The notes under the pieces are model-generated. The model saw nothing but the letters and a program-made list of their open reading frames with translations. It was not told the DNA's origin and made no database searches. A stretch of 12,500 bases of DNA, from assembly GCA_002005505.1 (NCBI GenBank), contig KV908404.1:16509-29008 (forward strand), written 5' to 3'. This document shows, piece by piece, positions 11,385 to 12,500 of this stretch (within the stretch, counting starts at the first letter, position 1; every line of letters starts with the position of its first letter). Both the position numbers and the translations under genes were made by a program. This DNA comes from Botryococcus braunii. Its lineage: Eukaryota > Chlorophyta > Trebouxiophyceae.

Positions 11385-12500
11385 CATCGTCAACGACTAA
11401 ACGACTGCTTTTATGTTGAACTCGTAAAGGCCAACAACATCTTCTATAGGACAAGTGAAAACCCATGTTTGTGTATCTCTGTTTTGCATAGAAAGCCGGT
11501 GGTGTAAGAGAACACGTTTTTGTTTGATGGCTATCCTTTTTGTTTGTCTAGGAACATGAAAGGGCCCAGGTGTCAACGCATGGCTTTGCCCAAGCTTGAT
11601 CCAGCCCTGGCATTATTGTGTGTGCGTACTGCCTCAATATCCCGAACCGTATGAGCTGCAGAGTGCAAGATGTTCTTTGTACATAGTTGTCTACCAGTAG
11701 CATCAGTTGTAGTGGACAGGCCTGGTCTTCAACAGCCTCTTCTCGAGGGGTCTACAGCGGGAGCGGCCAGAAAGAAAAGTTGGCTTCCATGCCCACATGG
11801 GCATATTGGGAGACCATGCCCACGTCTGTGCCAAGTATAAGGGATGGTTGATGGTCAATAGAAGGCCTCACAGAATTTTGATTTTATGCCTCTGTCGGAG
11901 ACTATGTGCTTCCAGAGACTGCGAGTGATTAACATTGTTACCGCCTGGCCTACACATGGCTTGGGGGATGGCGCCAATACCCGCCCGGCGCTTCTGCCGA
12001 ATGCTCGGCATTGAGTGACTTCATATGTGAGCCAACTGTCTCTACGTTGACAGGTGCCTCCCTCAAATGTGTGCATGATAAGTTTTATTTGTTGCACCAG
12101 TTGGCCTGCAGAAAGCGCATGAATGGGCCAATTCTGACAGCAAGGGGGCAAACAGGAGGTGGACAGATGCAAGGGTCAGTCTGGCTTACTGCCTTGTGCA
12201 AGGTAGTGCGACTGACCACTTGTCCATGTCACTCTCCAGTTCTTCCCAAGCACTAGACTGTCGTATTTCTTCAAAAGGTCTCAAGAGCAACCTGCATGTT
12301 ATGAGCCTACCTGGAGGCAAAAAACCCCTCGGAGTCATCATATTTTCATGATGTTCACTAAGCCACCATTTTGTGGAGAGGGATTAAATGTCATTGAGTT
12401 ATGGCGTTCATGGTCAGCGGCTGCAATGCAGGCAGCCCGGGCCTTTTGTATGCATGTAGCTGCTTGCCCTTGTATGAAGAAGTGACCAGTGGTGAAACAA
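11385..12500. other. No supported gene; probable 3' flank
   Basis: Short open frames on both strands have no recognisable protein sense. One good acceptor (TTTTTGTTTGTCTAG at about 11551) precedes EHERAQVSTHGFAQA and a stop, which could be an alternative last exon. A small inverted repeat with arms ATGCCCA and TGGGCAT lies near 11790. Otherwise nothing is seen. Confidence 0.45.

Noticed and set aside
11855..12256. Opposed open frames of 105 and 81 residues
   Set aside because: Neither shows domain sense or splice support; probably chance.

Overview
This is eukaryotic nuclear DNA. Genes are split into short exons (about 36-260 nt) by GT-AG introns, and one intron appears to be GC-AG. Long di- and trinucleotide microsatellites fill introns and flanks, and a decayed Ty3/gypsy-type retroelement is present. 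No bacterial signals, rRNA, tRNA or CRISPR were seen. An NhaC-family antiporter together with a bZIP factor of unusual basic-region sequence suggests a microalga or related protist. The sequence alone does not fix the lineage.

Layout: (1) 1-880 is repeat-rich DNA: diverged copies of a CATC-rich unit, then a compound trinucleotide array. (2) About 1429-5231, minus strand, is the 5' part of a split gene for a secreted-domain plus membrane protein of the NhaC Na+/H+ antiporter family. Six exons join with matching phases and give 345 residues: a signal peptide, an extracytoplasmic domain, and then the first part of the NhaC core up to the TMRPITDK / ISREKLA signature. Introns 3, 4 and 6 hold (CA)n or (CT)n-(CA)n tracts and intron 1 a smaller CA/CG-rich tract. 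The C-terminal half is not convincingly inside the window. (3) About 5283-6725, minus strand, is a frameshifted, stop-riddled retroelement with recognisable retropepsin-like and reverse-transcriptase-like stretches. It lies directly upstream of the antiporter start. (4) 7178-about 8000, plus strand, holds exons of a bZIP transcription factor. The three-exon join reconstitutes a basic region and leucine heptads in exact register. (5) About 8860-11384, plus strand, holds further short exons whose phases chain together to an acidic C-terminus and a stop at 11384. They may be the rest of the bZIP gene or a second gene, because the links at 7966-8859 and 8963-9355 are unresolved. (6) 11385-12500 shows no gene I can support.

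The antiporter and the bZIP gene are divergently arranged, with the retroelement remnant filling the roughly 1.9 kb between them. I see no functional link between the two genes beyond proximity.
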